Source of the DNA: Hygrocybe punicea
Lineage: Eukaryota > Basidiomycota > Agaricomycetes > Agaricales > Hygrophoraceae
Direction: 5' to 3'
NCBI GenBank assembly: GCA_963556145.1
Contig: OY744461.1
Location: forward strand, 8,070,891-8,134,890
Length of the DNA: 64,000 bases
Shown: piece after piece, positions 11,001 to 22,121 of the stretch
Position numbering within the stretch: the first letter of the stretch is position 1
Layout of the letters: every line of letters starts with the position of its first letter
The notes under the pieces: model-generated
Databases searched by the model: none
The model's input: only the letters and a program-made list of their open reading frames with translations
What the model was told of the DNA's origin: nothing
Made by a program: the position numbers and the translations under genes

Positions 11001-11829
11001 AAAAACCTAGGCTGCCAGTGAATAGGCTCACCGTGACCTATTTCCGTGCGCAAGCGGTAGTACCAGTGAGATCTAGTGAGACGTAAGGCTTAGGAAGTAG
11101 CTTTCGCTCAGATTATGAAGTTACGCACCAGATGTTTAATCAACAGGCAACACCAGAGTGTCCATGCAGCGGCATCGAGCATGCAAATGCCATGCTGTAG
11201 CCTGAGCTTCACACCCTATCTGATGTTTCACAGCCACGATGATCCTACCATCTCCCGGCCCTGTGACGCTATCTAGCGCAGAGTCCTCCCTTTACACCTG
11301 CAGGTACTGTGACACGTTTCCGGAGTGTACTGGCTAGTCGCTGGTCTACCATCTAATGTATTCATTAGTGCCAGTGCGAGGCTCGCCTACGAGGCGTTGC
11401 AATTGTCCTCGATCGCCACGACTCAATCGGGACAGAAACGTATTCAAGTAGAATTGGTTATGGTTAGCATTTCAGCATTTCAGACACGACACTCACACTC
11501 ACACTCAAAATCACATTCAAAATAAATTCTTCGGGCCAGCATAGACCATCGACCGATTGAACGTGGGTAAATGGACATACGTAGGGACACGATGCTACCT
11601 CATGTTGGTTAGGAGTGCGGCTGTTGGCATATAGCGTTCGTGCATTGCCACCCAGCTTCCATAGCTTTGTTTCCGTGTAAGTCTGTGGTCTGCTGTCGCA
11701 CTTTCTGTCTTAACTTTTCTGTGCCATCGTTATCATTCTACGTTGTCTCTATTGCTGAAATCGGGCAGGTGAGATTTGACAATTAAGCCTTAGTGCAATC
11801 TCGTTGTCACTTTGTCAGTGTATTAACCT
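11001..11829. other. Intergenic region upstream of the fused GTPase gene
   Basis: No convincing gene. A short CACTCA-type simple repeat lies near 11491-11522. A GTGAGA...GTCAG stretch (about 11769-11819) just before the next start codon looks like a 5'-UTR intron. Confidence 0.5.
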
Positions 11830-13407
11830 ATGATCCAGGAAAAAATGTCTCGTGTATCCATACCAAATATTATTGTCTTCGGCGAGACTGGCGGCGGGAA
11901 AAGTTCTGTCATTAACATGCTCGACGGTCCTGCACAAGCCGACGTATCTAGCGGGGGGAAGCGAGTTACATTCAGTAATACTCGCTACGAGAAGACGATC
12001 AACGATGTGAAGTTTCATGTCTTCGACACCGTCGGCCTTGATGATGCGTTGAAGGGCGCCGTCACCCCACGGGATGCACTCGAAGGGTTAAGCAGCCTTA
12101 TATGCCAGCTTGACCTCGGCGCTAACCTTCTCGTATACATCATGCGGGCACCTCGTATCAAAGCCACCGCGCAGCAGAACTACAAGATGTTCTGTGACAT
12201 CATATGCAACAAGAAAGTCCCCGTCGTCATCGTTATTACTGGTCTGGAACTAGAGAAAGACATGGATGCTTGGTGGCATGATAACAAGGAATCCTTCATC
12301 AATCACGACATGCATTTCCAAGGATCGGCTTGTATAACATCCACGAAAGGGAAACCGAGCTTCATTGATGGGAGACCGCTGTTCGAGAGCAAGTACGTGC
12401 AGTCGAAGGTCAAGGTGGAGCGATTATTCTTCGAGTTCTATCAGCGGACACCCTCCAAGATCCGATCAATCTCCTGGTTGACTTCGACGGCCTTTCGGAC
12501 GCACAATGCTTGGGCTGCGATACTTAGCACCAATCCGCCTGCCGAAGTTGTCCAGCTGTACAACGCCATGACATCTTTTGCAAATTGGTCAGATCAAGAT
12601 GGCGACGCAGGTTCTAACACCGTCATGATGTCGCCACCTAACGTCGTTGTCTTTGGAGAGACAGGCGTAGGGAAGACTTCCGTAGTCAACATGCTCGATG
12701 GATATGAGAAAGGGAAAGTCTCCAATGACGCGAATGGGACTACGTTCACCCATTCTCTTTACAAGAAGACGATAGTTGGCTCGACTTTCAACATCTTCGA
12801 CACAGCCGGCCTTAACCAAGGGACGGAAAGTCATCGCACACCCCGAGACACAATAGCGGGGCTATATAATCTCATCCGCAAACTCGATGGCGGTGTCCAT
12901 TTACTCGTATTCGTCATGCGTGCAGGGCCGATCACCGACACGGCAGGCCCGAACTACGAGTTATTCGTCAATATATTCTGTGACAAACGAGTCCCGGTTG
13001 CGGTCGTTATCACTGGTCTAGAGAACGAGAGTGACATGGACCACTGGTGGTTCACGAACAAGGCCCATTTCGACAGGAACAATTTGTTGTTCTGTGGGTT
13101 CGCCTGCATCACGGCCATATGCGGATTGAAAAATAAGTATAAGAGCGAATACGATGAGTCGAAGAAGAAGGTTGGGCAGCTGATTTGCTCTTCATATAGC
13201 AGGGTACCCTGGAAGATGCCCACCATGTCGTGGTTTGCTTCCACTGCCGTCAAGATGCGTGACATCTTCATCAATTTCGGTAACTTCAACGTCCAAGAAT
13301 ACAATACCGAGTTATATAACGTTCTCCACTCCCTCCGGTTGCCGGAGCGCGACATAAAGATTCTTGCCAAGATAATGAGGAAAACACGTAGGATGCGTCG
13401 GGACTAG
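11830..13407 (+). CDS. Tandem two-domain AIG1-like GTPase
   Basis: Single-exon 525-aa reading frame with two complete G domains in series. Domain 1 has GETGGGKSS at residues 18-26, FDTVG as G3 and ITGLELE at G4. Domain 2 has GETGVGKTS at residues 276-284, FDTAG and ITGLENE. Each is followed by the same family-specific tail (DAWW/DHWW, then TSTKG or TAICG, then a helical region), so this is an internal duplication and fusion. Domain 1 departs more from consensus (GGGKS in the loop, DTVG), which could leave it as a regulatory or dimerising module. Fused G domains could fix a dimer that single-domain paralogs form transiently; that is inference. The start follows a probable 5'-UTR intron; an in-frame TAA lies just upstream of the ATG. 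Confidence 0.85.
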   Translation: MIQEKMSRVSIPNIIVFGETGGGKSSVINMLDGPAQADVSSGGKRVTFSNTRYEKTINDVKFHVFDTVGLDDALKGAVTPRDALEGLSSLICQLDLGANLLVYIMRAPRIKATAQQNYKMFCDIICNKKVPVVIVITGLELEKDMDAWWHDNKESFINHDMHFQGSACITSTKGKPSFIDGRPLFESKYVQSKVKVERLFFEFYQRTPSKIRSISWLTSTAFRTHNAWAAILSTNPPAEVVQLYNAMTSFANWSDQDGDAGSNTVMMSPPNVVVFGETGVGKTSVVNMLDGYEKGKVSNDANGTTFTHSLYKKTIVGSTFNIFDTAGLNQGTESHRTPRDTIAGLYNLIRKLDGGVHLLVFVMRAGPITDTAGPNYELFVNIFCDKRVPVAVVITGLENESDMDHWWFTNKAHFDRNNLLFCGFACITAICGLKNKYKSEYDESKKKVGQLICSSYSRVPWKMPTMSWFASTAVKMRDIFINFGNFNVQEYNTELYNVLHSLRLPERDIKILAKIMRKTRRMRRD

Positions 13408-13648
13408 TAACGGGTTGGATGCCTATGTAAATTACATATTCCAGATGCAAATTTTCTTTTGACGATTTCATGTTGACCTACTATACAGAAGGATTAGTAA
13501 TTAGTATTGCCAGAGCACCCTTCGCTGAAATTTCTGACCCAGACACCAATGCTTTCGAAAGCAAGTCCTATGATATATTTGCCTGTTGGTACCAGGAGTC
13601 AAGTGATTCAAGCACGACGTTATTTGCACGAAACAACCTTATAATAAA

Positions 13649-14697
13649 TCAGCTACTCCCCCCCCATGTCAAACAGTTCGCAATCCTCTTTGCGATCACC
13701 TTCGCATCCTTTTTCTGTAACTCGGCATGCTGGCAAAGGGCTTCCGTCATTAGATTTTGGGGAGTGGTTTTAAATACGCCAAAGATAGTCCCGAATGTGG
13801 AGTTCCAGGATCTACTTGGGGGCTGGAACCAGCGATCCGGATCTCGTTTCCAAGGCTCGTCCTTTTGACAATGGGATGAGATCAAGTGGTCTAGAATATT
13901 CTTCGACAGCTCGTATTCAGTTTGGGGTGTCGAAGTTTTCTTGCCCTTGGTGGCAGTGACACAAGCGTGACCGGAGAACGTCATTCCATGGCTACGGAAC
14001 CACTTTTCGTTCTTCTTCCACCATTCATCCATCATGGCCTCATTTTCCAGACCGGTGATCACGATTATGATTGGAACTTGTTCGCTGCAGAGAATCTTGA
14101 AGAGTAATTTGTAGTTCTTGACCGTGCGTTCCTTAATTCCCTCTGGCTTAATAACCATCATCAAGAGGTCGATTCCATCTGAACCCGCCAAGTCGCGAAT
14201 GAGCTTGAAGAGCTTAGCTACAGCCTGCGGTCCCGGTACCATCCCCTTCAGCGACTGATTAAGACCCGCGGTGTCATACGCATGGATCGAGTGAGATGCA
14301 ATCCTAATGGGATATCGTTTGCTCTCGAGTGTGCATCCGAAAGCGTTATTGGAAAACGTAGCAACCACTTCCCCAGCAAGCATGTTAATGACAGAACTCT
14401 TGCCCATGCCTGTTTCGCCGAAAAGCATTATTGTCCGGGGTCTCTGCGATTGATTAGGGAGTTAATATAGGCAATGAATATTTAAAACGAGAAACGAACA
14501 TCGAACAAACTCACCTGCCCAGTTCCGTTGTCCATTGAGTCGCCCCTCCGTTTAAGGACGAGAGCAGTTCCAGGGGACCAAGGCTAACATGAGGCTAACA
14601 TGAGTTGACCTGGGACAAGAATGTAAGAATGTGAACTTGCCTGCCGCTTTTCGTCCTGAGTCGATGGTGCGTGAGCATAATCCGATGGGGATGCCTT
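13649..14697 (-). CDS. AIG1-like P-loop GTPase, paralog 5 (start codon unclear)
   Basis: Exon 3 (14443-13649) and exon 2 (14583-14515) join in phase 0. Exon 1 ends at 14641 and is followed by a 57-nt intron (14640-14584) that starts with GC, the same unusual donor and length as in paralogs 1 and 2. Exon 1 reads ASPSDYAHAPSTQDEKRQ, aligning with MSASDATRRSSTKSENRQ, but where the ATG should be I read GAC. An upstream in-frame TAG leaves no ATG, so the start is lost or lies in another exon. An in-frame ATG at 14428 would give a protein beginning inside the P-loop strand. Motifs: GETGMGKSS, YDTAG, ITGLENE, VTATKGK. The C-terminus diverges (PSRSWNSTFGTIFGVF) from paralogs 1 and 2. Confidence 0.7.
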
Positions 14698-15300
14698 GTC
14701 GTTAGAAGCCTAGACGTGTCTCTACTCTGAGTGGTCCCCCTGCGGTGACGAAGCAGGGAAAGGGATGACTTACTAGTTGACTTTTCGCCTGTTTTGATCC
14801 ACTTCGCCCTGCTTGGGGGACAAGGTCATAGTTTGAACGCTTGGTATGTGAAGTATCGTGAGCATTTAGCCAAAACTGGGATGGAGATTGAAAGACGAAT
14901 CAACCTGCTTTGGCGCCATGGTCGCTCACGATGTATCTTGAGGGTCTACTCCTGGGGTTTCGAACGGTAGAGACTGTTGTATCTCATATCTGTGCCAGTG
15001 ACAGCATACGCCTCAATCATGAGGCGGCAAAAACGTGTGCTTCAGACATTAAAAAAACGTTATGAACATTCGTTATGATCATCGCAAGCGGTGAGAACTG
15101 TGGAGTTCCGAAATCTGAGTCTCCGACCAAATTTACATGGCCCAAACAGTCTTTCATACACTATATACTCACAGTATTTACATATTAACCAAGATTTCCC
15201 TAATTTGCACTTGGTATTGGTTGAATACGCAAACCCGACAATGACAAAGAGACATTCACGACGGGCGATGGGCAAGTTGGTTTCTTCAAGTTCGTGGAGC
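14698..15300. other. Intergenic region, no gene seen
   Basis: About 600 bp between the GTPase cluster and NOSIP. Only short unsupported open frames are visible, and no repeats or conserved motifs stand out. Confidence 0.5.
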
Positions 15301-16786
15301 TTATCCTTGAAAGGCTACACCTGCCTTGGACGTCTCCGCCATCCCTCCACCGGCGAAACCAGTTCCTGACCAAGGGAAAAAAATAAAAATAAAAAAAACA
15401 GCCAGGACGTGAAAGGAACCACTGCAGCCAACGAAAAGGTTCTTACCTTCACGCTTCAGCTCAATTATATCTTGATCGCCTACTAGTGGCGTATCGCACA
15501 CGATGCACTGTTTTGCGGGGCGAACAAGGGCATCCGTGCATGTCTTGCAAGTGACGTGTGCGCAAGGCTTGGTTACTAAATGATGTCAGAGTCCAAAAAT
15601 AGGTGAATGGGAGAAATATCATGGATAGCCGCACGCGCGCTCGGGGGGGGGGGTTAGGTACGTACGAAACATGATTACATTGTTCGAGAAGCTTTTCTTG
15701 CAAGATGGACACATCGGATCTCGTTCTTCCATTTTCTTCGCCTTGACCTCTTCCTCTTCTGCGGATATCGAACTTGTTGATCGAGTTTGGCCAGAGGATG
15801 AGAAGAACGAAAATTTTACAGATATGAGGTTCTTCAACCTGAGAATCAAACGGATCAACTGGGGTTACGCCCCCCCCCCGTGAACGAAAATAATGGGGCG
15901 TACATCAGGGGATGAGAAGGATCGCCACCTCTGCAAGTGGTCTGCAACTTCACATCCTGCAAAGATCTTGGAGGGCCGTTCGAGGTATAGGTTGGAGTCA
16001 AAGAGGGAAGCCAGAAATCGGGTAGCTTGTGCCGAAGCGCTTCGGCTTGCTCGCGCTCGATTTGGTGAAGGGCGGCCTCTTCGGCCTCTTGGGCAAGGTT
16101 TTCGACCGTTGAAGCGTCAAATGTGAATTTGCGTTTCGTTCCCCTGGCTTTTACAACAACAACAACAGCAACAAAATGAGGTAAGGCAAGGAACAGTTCT
16201 GGATTTTCAGGCGCTTACATTCGTTGGAGTTTGCTTCCGACGTAGTTCCGGTTGCATGGACAGCGGTATTCGCAGCAAGACCGAGCTGACCCTTCTCAAA
16301 GTCCAATAGCACACGCTCCCTGGCGGCTTCCCTAGCCTTTTCTTTTTCCTCCTCCGCTTCCCTCTTCATTAGCTCTAACTTTTCTTTCTGCCGCTTTATA
16401 TCTTTCTTTTGCGATACTATGGGGGAAATGTTCGAAAAATATATTAACAACAGCAATAACGATAAGAACAAAATGTAATAGGTTTTCTGACGCTCACATA
16501 GATCCGTGTAGACACATTCCTTGCAAAAGAGATGTCCTTCATTGCAAGCCAATGGCTCCCTGGCACGTTGCAGACAAAGAGCACATGCGTCGAATCGGCG
16601 CATCGATTCGTTCCCTAGCCTTTGCTGTGTGATATGATACGAATATATACATGCCGTAATTCAACGATAATGCCGCCAGCCAAGGGGAGTTGTAAACCGT
16701 ACGCGTTTAGTTCCATAGTCCAGTTTCTTGTATTCAGCGTAAGAAAATATGGAGGATGCGGTGTTGTTCTTGCTATGCTTCGTCAT
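15301..16786 (-). CDS. NOSIP-family RING/U-box protein (nitric oxide synthase-interacting protein homolog)
   Basis: Seven exons, all phase-consistent: 16786-16703, 16624-16498, 16416-16219, 16147-15904, 15838-15666, 15575-15447, 15365-15301; 339 aa. The N-terminus MTKHSKNNTASSIFSYAEYK and the following YGTKRQRLG are diagnostic of NOSIP. Next come a first half-RING (CALCLQRAREPLACNEGHLFCKEC), a Lys/Glu-rich coiled coil (about 75-130), and a C-terminal RING-like module with CPSCKKSF, KPCAHVTCKTC and CIVCDTPL. The protein ends with the hallmark GTGFAGGGMAETSK. Eukaryotic NOSIP is a nuclear, spliceosome-associated E3 ubiquitin ligase; in fungi it is a conserved single-copy gene. An internal C-tract and a G-tract lie inside introns, not in coding sequence. 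ISY1, another spliceosome protein, is elsewhere in this window, which is probably coincidence. Confidence 0.95.
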
Positions 16787-17353
16787 TGTCACGGTGCTGC
16801 CAAGGTGCCAGTGGCCGCACTGGCACTTGGCAGTGCACGCATAATTACTCCCACGACCAATATTAATCCGAATCTCAACCCCCATCCACACCTGCTGCGA
16901 CCAACCTGAATACGTGTTCGAAGCTGAATATGAGACATTTGCTCCCCTCAACACTTGGTACCAACGAGGCCGAACACTACAAAAACCCGGCGGAAGTCTC
17001 AGGTTTCGTGTTCACCGACCCCCCCCGAACGAGGCCATTGGATTCATAACGTGCAACACCGCCGTCGCATGCATATAATAATAGGAGGTGATTCGCGGAT
17101 ATCGATTTTTGTCTAGGTATACGCTGGTATATAATCGACGCATCTGCGTCCTCCTGTTCCTCATTTCCCGCTCTGCTGAAGGCGTCAAAATATTCAAATC
17201 CCAGATAACCAAATCCCCTTGGTATGTGTCTCCGTGTGCGGTCGTGGTGTTTTCTCTAACAAATGAGCCCTTTTCTTTTTTTCCAGCCATACAGATTACC
17301 CTAGAGAAATATATCTTGCATCCCCTTCTCAAGGGAAATTACTCACATCGAAA

Positions 17354-17581
17354 ATGCGGATCATATGCAGCACAATTATTGTTGCTTTCGTCGTCCTCCT
17401 GGACGGCACTGGATTCGCTTATGCCATGCCTACTCAACCCCACCATTTCACCGGCGGTGTATCGGTTTCCACACGATGCACAACCCGGCCATACTTCATG
17501 TCGTCCGTTGGCGGTGCCTGGACGGCTTTCATTGCTCCCCGATCACGCACCATACCACATCGTCGCAGAAAACATCCCTAG
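17354..17581 (+). CDS. Possible small secreted protein (75 aa)
   Basis: The reading frame begins MRIICSTIIVAFVVLLDGTG, a plausible signal peptide: one basic residue, a 14-residue hydrophobic core and an AYA cleavage site. The mature part would be about 51 aa with one Cys, Gly/Ser-rich and then very basic (RSRTIPHRRRKHP). Nothing identifies a family. It overlaps other open frames, has no visible introns and no codon-bias support that I can judge, so it may be spurious. No other gene is seen between NOSIP and the dehydrogenase (16.8-17.9 kb). Confidence 0.25.
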   Translation: MRIICSTIIVAFVVLLDGTGFAYAMPTQPHHFTGGVSVSTRCTTRPYFMSSVGGAWTAFIAPRSRTIPHRRRKHP

Positions 17582-17780
17582 GTGGAAGGGCACTAACGTG
17601 TATTCTTTTGACTGTATATATCGTACCTAAATTATTCCTGAAGTGGTATCTTATGAGATATGTACTTGTCAGTGGTAGGAAGATCAATACCCACATGCAC
17701 AGGAAGGAGGAGAACGGACAGAGCAGTGGCCTGCACTCATCTCCTTTTGCAAGTGGGCAATATGCGTAGCCGGTCAATGA

Positions 17781-17909
17781 TGACGTAATGATCGGCATTG
17801 AACGCGTGGACAAACTTGAACATGAACGGCATTGACGCGTAGCTCGACAAATTTGAACGGCATTGAACGCGTCAGGTTACGCCAGCTAACGTTGCTAGTA
17901 CTTATATAA
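17781..17909 (+). promoter_or_regulatory. Dehydrogenase promoter: three ACGCGT boxes and TATA-like site
   Basis: ACGCGT occurs at 17802-17807, 17835-17840 and 17867-17872, each in the repeated context CGGCATTGA(A)CGCGT with 32-33-bp spacing. ACGCGT is the MluI cell-cycle box bound by MBF-type factors in fungi. A TGACGTAA (CRE-like) element starts at 17781. TATATAA lies at 17903-17909, 58 bp before the start codon. Spacing and repetition are seen in the sequence; factor binding is inferred. Confidence 0.5.
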
Positions 17910-17967
17910 CACTTGGCAGCCTGAGTGACTTCGTCTGCATACCCGCTCTAGTCCTCTTGCAAGAATA

Positions 17968-19406
17968 ATGGTAAAATTTGGTGCCCTCGATTTAATCTAT
18001 GAGCAATGGAGAGTCATCCCCCCCGTCCTACAAGCAGACCTTTCCCACAAGACTGTCATTGTCGTTGGTATGTGTTCCTCACGTATTAATATGTCTCACA
18101 AAGATCTGATAATACTTCAAGGTGCGAATACAGGTCTCGGTCTTGAGGCAACGAAACACTTTGCTCGCATGAATCCTGCGAGACTCATTTTGGCATGCAG
18201 AAATATAGAAAAGGGAAAAGCTGCGGTATCCGGTATGTAAAACTTTTGCTTCTTATCTGGCTTCAGACTCGTTCAGACAGAGAGGCTGCCAGCGGTCGAA
18301 CAGGCGACGGGGTTCAAGGATGCCGAGCTATGTCTTGTTGACCTGTCAAAGTTCTCCTCCGTCATCGAATTTGCGGACACGTTTGAGGCGAGTGGTTCCC
18401 GTTTGGACATATTGGTCATGAACGCTGCGATCGCTTCTCGTGTATACGACACGACCCCGGATGGATGGGAGTCAACGTACGCCCTCGTCAGTCCTACTTG
18501 TTGGTTTTACTGATATCCGGTTCATTGCAGTATGGCGATCAACCACCTCTCCACATCGCTTTTGTCCCTCCTACTGTTACCTCGCATGACTAAAACAGCA
18601 CGAGAATTTTCAACTACACCCCGTTTGGTAATCGTCAGCAGCGATGCGCACCATGTCGTAACGATCGGTCAAAATGTTACCACAACACCAAATATCCTAA
18701 AGACAATTTCTAGTAAGGAATATTGCACGCCAACGTAAGTCCGAGTAGTGCCATTTCTTTTTTTCAAGATAACTCAAAAGTCATTCTATCTATATACCAG
18801 ATTTAGCAACATGCGGATCCGCTATTCCCTGTCCAAACGTATGATAATGCCCATTCTCATCATCATCATCATCATCCCTTCGAAAACACTGTTGACTATA
18901 ATGAAATAATCCAGTCCTCAACGTGCTTTTTGTCCGCGCTTTCGCCGCTCACCTCTCATCACCCGCCGTTACGGTGAACGTCGTCAATCCGGGGTTTGCA
19001 TACTCGGAACTCCGGCGCAATCTGACTGGTATCCTGGGTTGCGTGGCCGTTATGATAGAGAGTGTCCTGGCTCTCCCTACTGAAAAAGCGAGCAGAATGC
19101 TCGTTCGGGCGGCTGTCTGGGATAAAAGCGAAGAAGAGCTGCAAGGCGCTTATCTCTCCACAGAACGTGTTGTCGAGCCAAGCGATTATGTGTTGAGCGA
19201 GGATGGACAAACTACTCAGGAAAGAATTTGGGTCTGTGATTTATTTTATTGTTCTGTTGGTCCCCCTCCGAATTTTTCTTTCTTTCATTACTACACAGAA
19301 CGAGACAATCGACATATTGGCCAATGTCGACCCGAGGATTCGGAGCATTGTGGACAAGTACATGACAGTTTCTCCCTCCCTGACGGCCACAAAATCGACC
19401 ATTTAG
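17968..19406 (+). CDS. Short-chain dehydrogenase/reductase (SDR)
   Basis: Seven exons: 17968-18067, 18122-18225, 18277-18476, 18531-18734, 18801-18838, 18915-19231, 19299-19406; 356 aa. The NAD(P)-binding motif GANTGLG is split by intron 1. NAA (in VMNAAI) replaces the usual NNAG strand motif, and the catalytic YSLSK (Y-x-x-x-K) lies in the 38-nt exon 5. It resembles the retinol dehydrogenase/WWOX-like extended SDRs common in Agaricomycetes. These oxidise or reduce small alcohols and ketones with NAD(P)H; the substrate cannot be predicted. The junction of exons 2 and 3 is the least certain, since the in-phase donor is GTATCC. The closest neighbours are unrelated, and no metabolic cluster is evident. 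Confidence 0.85.
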
Positions 19407-19572
19407 CAATTGCAAATTCGGACTTTTGTATTCATTCATATTCGCTGTAAATGTGTCCCACCACGTATATCGTTGATGCAATCCTAGTACTGTTTTGCCT
19501 ATTGAAATTTTAACATCGCGTCTCGAGTGTGACAGGTATTTGCTCACCCTCTAAGATGCTCCGTCCTGCAGA

Positions 19573-22121
19573 TCACAGAGAGAATACCCAAACACTTGAC
19601 AGAAACAGCAGCCAAGGTAGCACAGTTGCAGAATGAAATGCACGAGCGCAACTGACGCTTGGGTAGGAAGTAGCTGGAGGAGAAGGTGGTGGTGGAGGGG
19701 GTGGTTGCGATTGGATAACTTGTGAAAATAGTTCCAATGCCGCCGCTGGCTGGAAGGCAGGCTATATGAATCACCACAGCGAATCACAATTCCGTTTGTT
19801 CAGTGAACGAGAGTTGAGGTTGTTGGGAGTCTCAGCTGAACTCACAATTTCGTGTCCCGCTTGATACACTCGACTTGTATAATAGGCACACGAGAAGAAG
19901 GGGGAGGAGGGGGAGGGAGAAAGAAATTAGATTTATATTGGCTTTGGATATCTGGTGACGGTGACATTTCACTCACGCAAATGTAAAGTTGTCTACCTTC
20001 TGCACTGCCGCTATCACGTTCCCATTCAATGTGACATTCGTCAAGGGTGTATTCCGGAGCTTCGTGCTTCCGTACCAGTCCATGGCCAGAACGGCAGCTT
20101 GGACACCTAGCCAGTTACAACTGAATGCGCCAGAAAACGCAATAATGGGTCAACCTTTGAAAAACTATCAATTAAAAAAAGCAGAAAGACTGACATAATG
20201 TCAGTATCACCAGCCTAAATAAATAAAATAAATGTATGAGTCTAGCCATAATGAAAACTTGAGAGAAGGCGTAATGTCGTGCATACCCAAATGAGGATAT
20301 TGAGACCCGAATTCGCCAAGCTGGAGAGTTGAGGTAGCATAGTCCTTGCTTCCTAGAAAATGGCTGTTGAGAAAAACAGGAAACTGCAATTTTCTTTTAT
20401 TACCCACTCACATCTCCTGATCTGACAAACTTGAAGTATGCGCCATCAGAACATTCGACATATTGACTCTCGGCGCCAATGGCATGAACCACTGAGTCTG
20501 ATGACAGATATTCGACATAGTATTCAGGCGGGAAAGACGCCGGCGAGCTCTGCCTCAAATCATATGGATCCAGGTTGTCCGTGGCAAGAAAGAGAAGCGT
20601 GCTCTTGAGAATCGTAAATGAGTGAACACATAGGCCATGGAATGCCACGTTAAAGAAAGAAAGAAAGAAAAAAAGTGTCACACATACGCAAACCGCATCG
20701 GCCGACGAGCAAAGGTCGCTCGATGAAGAAGAATTCCCAGCGTCGTAGCAAGCTTGCGACCGTGCTTGACACCCACCCGGCCCGCCCCACGTCGAGTTCA
20801 TCGACTGGATGACAGTGGAGTTCTGGAGAGGCCCGTAACCAGGGGCGTCCGTAGCAAAGTCGATATACGCATGATTCTGGATGAGGGGGTCGATCCAGCC
20901 ACTGGAAAAATGGGTGAATGAGGCGAGAAGGGTAATTGAGAGCGGGGCAGAGATGTTACTTGTTGATCAACAGTGCGCTAACAACGATCGGAACGCCGCT
21001 CAGAGTCCCATTCGCAATGGCGTTGTTCTGCTGCTGAAAGTAGGTCACGAAGGCAGGACCATAATGTCCCCCATAACTCTCCGTCGCGAAGACGAACCTA
21101 TTAAAGAAAAAGACAGTAGTTACATTCAGATGGAATCTGGCGGAGGGAGGGGGGGAGGGATCTAGAACAGAGCTGGAAAAGTGACTTGCTCTCGACTTTG
21201 GTAAGAAGAAAATTCTGGACTCTCGAATAAAACCTGGAACGCAGACCATACGAAGGGAGCGGCCGTGTACGTGCTGACGGCATTGTCTAGTCCATACGAG
21301 AACCCGGCGCCAATGGGCTGGTCAATGTAAATCACTAACGTGAGGCCATCAGTGTTGATGTGGAGATTCAATCATCGAGAAGAACGAACTATTGCTGATG
21401 TTGTTCCAACTGCGAGGGGGAACTCTTCAGGCAATGTCAGGCAACGTAAGGTGAATTGCGAACCTGTATGGATTGAGGGTAGTGCTCTGACCGTCGGGGT
21501 TCACGTTGCAAGGGCCATGCTCTGCAGTCCATCACTTCACTGTGCACAACATCGGCCGGGTCAATGAATTACCTTGGAAAAGCCCAACCATAGATGAACC
21601 TGTTGATCAGATATTTATTATAACTCACTGCATTTGGAGTCGAAGCGGACCACTCACATCCAGGACCTCCATTCAGCCTAAGTACATCATCAATTTCAGA
21701 GAATCATCAAGAGATTATCAGGGTGAGCTGACCATAACGTAAAGGGAGCGGTCTCTGGCGAATTGCGTGCCGCGAAAAACCAGAACCACTATACCCACCA
21801 TTAACGACACCGACATCCGGTGACGAAATGTGACGAAAGGTACTGTACTGTACATACCATTGACATGCCAGCTCCCACAGAGATGTATCCCGACATTGTG
21901 TGCACACCCGGTGTCGTCTCGCATATCCCGGAGTTGTTGACATAGCGAAGACTCACGTTGCTTTGGAGTTTCGAGGAGAAGTGAAAGTACTCCGGTTTCT
22001 TGTTGGGTTCCGTCAAGGTCCGAGTCGGCGTGGATGCGACAGTGGTGACTGCAGCGGACAAGAAGGCGAGAGCGACGCCGACTCGAGAACAAAAGCCCTG
22101 CCAGTGGGGCCCAAACCGCAT
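19573..22121 (-). CDS. Serine carboxypeptidase (peptidase S10), probably GPI-anchored
   Basis: Fifteen phase-consistent exons: 22121-21858, 21788-21733, 21677-21658, 21599-21573, 21521-21464, 21409-21390, 21334-21190, 21097-20960, 20901-20688, 20603-20412, 20352-20287, 20214-20195, 20120-19977, 19873-19846, 19761-19573; 526 aa. Motifs in order: signal peptide (VGVALAFLSAAVTTVAS), WLNGGPGC oxyanion loop, catalytic Ser in ATESYGGHY, catalytic Asp in WAGDTD, catalytic His in AGHEIPAF. The C-terminus is a PPPPPPSPP linker followed by a hydrophobic tail (VLPWLLFLSSVWVFSL), as in GPI-anchored wall or plasma-membrane proteins. The enzyme removes C-terminal residues from peptides in acidic compartments or outside the cell. 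Intron 7 (21189-21098) starts with GC. The exon 9-10 junction is the weakest. Confidence 0.93.

Noticed and set aside
19741..19845. Apparent stop codons at the catalytic His motif of the S10 carboxypeptidase
   Set aside because: An intron (19845-19762) splits the motif; splicing gives an intact AGHEIPAF.
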